DNA of 64,000 nucleotides from Pseudomonas sp. G34 (lineage in GTDB: Bacteria; Pseudomonadota; Gammaproteobacteria; Pseudomonadales; Pseudomonadaceae), in contig NZ_JAVHZV010000010.1 of assembly GCF_031119625.1 (NCBI RefSeq), forward strand, positions 1 to 64,000, given 5' to 3'. Below are positions 63,472-64,000 of this stretch, one piece after another. Numbering within the stretch: position 1 is the stretch's first letter; every line of letters starts with the position of its first letter. The notes beneath the pieces were generated by a model. It had not been told where the DNA came from. It saw only the letters and a list, made by a program, of their open reading frames with translations, and did no database searches. Made by a program: the position numbers and the translations under genes.

Positions 63472-64000
63472 ATGACATCGTTCCCTTTACGCTGCGCTGC
63501 CCTGGCCGTGCTGGCCCTGCTGACCGCTGGCTGCCAGAGCCAGCAGGCAGCCGAGCCGGCGCCAGCCCCGGCTGCAGCAGCGACGGCGCCGGGCGCCCAG
63601 GAGCAGTTCGACGCGTACCTGGCCGCCGGCCAATTGGCCGAGGCCGAGGCCCAGCTTCAGGTCCTCAAGGCCGATAACCAGCCCGCTGCACTGTTGCAGG
63701 CCCGGCGCCAGCTCTCCGAAGCCTACCTGCAGGCAGGCCAGAAGGCCCTGGAAGCTGGCGACCTGGACAAGGCCGCCAAATCCCTGGCCCACGCGCGCAC
63801 CCTGATGCCCAAGGCGCCGGCCCTGACCACCGGGCTGGACGGCGCCATCGGCAAGGCCCGCCAAGCCGAACTCAGCGCCGTCGAGCAGGCCCGTCAGGCC
63901 GGTGAGCAGGCCCAGGCAGCACGCCAGGAACAACTGCGCCTGCTGCGCCAGGCGGCCGAAGCCCAAGCCGCTGCCAGCCGCGCGGCCGATGGCGCGCCGG
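63472..64000 (+). CDS. putative lipoprotein, truncated by the window edge
   Basis: At least 176 residues, running off the right end. The signal with lipobox ALLTAGC (Cys about residue 21) indicates an outer-membrane or periplasmic lipoprotein. The mature part begins with a Pro/Ala/Glu-rich linker, then helical repeats (FDAYLAAGQLAEAEAQLQVL; SEAYLQAGQKALEAGDLDKA), TPR-like, and a coiled-coil rich in Gln/Ala/Glu/Arg. The position after znuB matches P. aeruginosa PA5502. Function unknown. Confidence 0.85.
   Translation, partial: MTSFPLRCAALAVLALLTAGCQSQQAAEPAPAPAAAATAPGAQEQFDAYLAAGQLAEAEAQLQVLKADNQPAALLQARRQLSEAYLQAGQKALEAGDLDKAAKSLAHARTLMPKAPALTTGLDGAIGKARQAELSAVEQARQAGEQAQAARQEQLRLLRQAAEAQAAASRAADGAP

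Overview
The window is chromosomal DNA of a Pseudomonas species (gammaproteobacterium). It is GC-rich, with strongly G/C-biased third codon positions and dense gene packing. It carries many genus hallmarks: the long AlgC, an AaaA-type aminopeptidase autotransporter, PtsP-RppH, a HacB-type acylase and the znuA/zur-znuCB locus. From memory, the gene order follows three blocks of the P. aeruginosa PAO1 map (about PA0350 to PA0305, PA5315 to PA5323, and PA5492 to PA5502), joined here in one segment. I cannot name the species.

Layout. 1-372: repeats with a possible gene remnant. 373-5507: DUF962 membrane protein, Crp/Fnr regulator, PhoD-like phosphatase, folA, glpQ. 5504-5774: a miniature inverted-repeat element at the glpQ stop codon. 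5843-9262: a tightly coupled operon of unknown function (DUF2868 membrane protein, DUF3482 GTPase, a 90-residue protein, a cupin). 9357-15294: EamA exporter / LysR pair, lgt-thyA, TauE-like protein and small genes. 15396-20704: ptsP-rppH, HAD hydrolase, MFS transporter, DUF2269 protein. 20838-25346: ilvA / rpiA divergent pair, then the autotransporter. 25454-31527: two tandem SdiA-regulated-domain paralogues, a YgiW-like OB-fold protein, an FAH-family hydrolase and a D-2-hydroxyglutarate dehydrogenase divergent from serA. 31546-31727: the serA terminator, split by a second miniature element. 31746-38980: 2OG-Fe(II) oxygenase, DUF2059 protein, lipase-like hydrolase, thioredoxin-like protein, a chemoreceptor and an AHL/penicillin acylase. 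39053-49007: rpmBG, an orphan peptide-binding protein, a phytase-like esterase, radC / coaBC-dut-algC-argB. 49008-49746: a repeat-rich non-coding stretch. 49747-54707: TRAP transporter (dctP divergent from dctQM), hexose-6-phosphate mutarotase, engB. 54708-55164: a repeat, a terminator and a strong candidate for the sRNA ErsA. 55165-63386: polA, DUF2782 protein, thrB, VTT-family membrane protein and the zinc-uptake locus with two visible Zur-type boxes. 63472-64000: a truncated lipoprotein gene.

Genes that work together: SerA can reduce 2-oxoglutarate to D-2-hydroxyglutarate, and the neighbouring dehydrogenase reoxidises it. Lgt provides diacylglyceryl for lipoproteins. FolA and ThyA share the dihydrofolate cycle. 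Zur controls ZnuABC. PtsP is the first phosphotransferase of the nitrogen PTS. ErsA, known in P. aeruginosa as an AlgU-dependent repressor of algC, has its candidate gene in the same window as algC.

The items most worth attention are the ErsA locus, the two miniature elements placed exactly at a stop codon and inside a terminator, the uncharacterised GTPase operon with a chained-overlap 18-codon ORF, and the non-coding block at 49.1-49.7 kb. No phage, CRISPR array, tRNA, rRNA or complete insertion sequence was seen.
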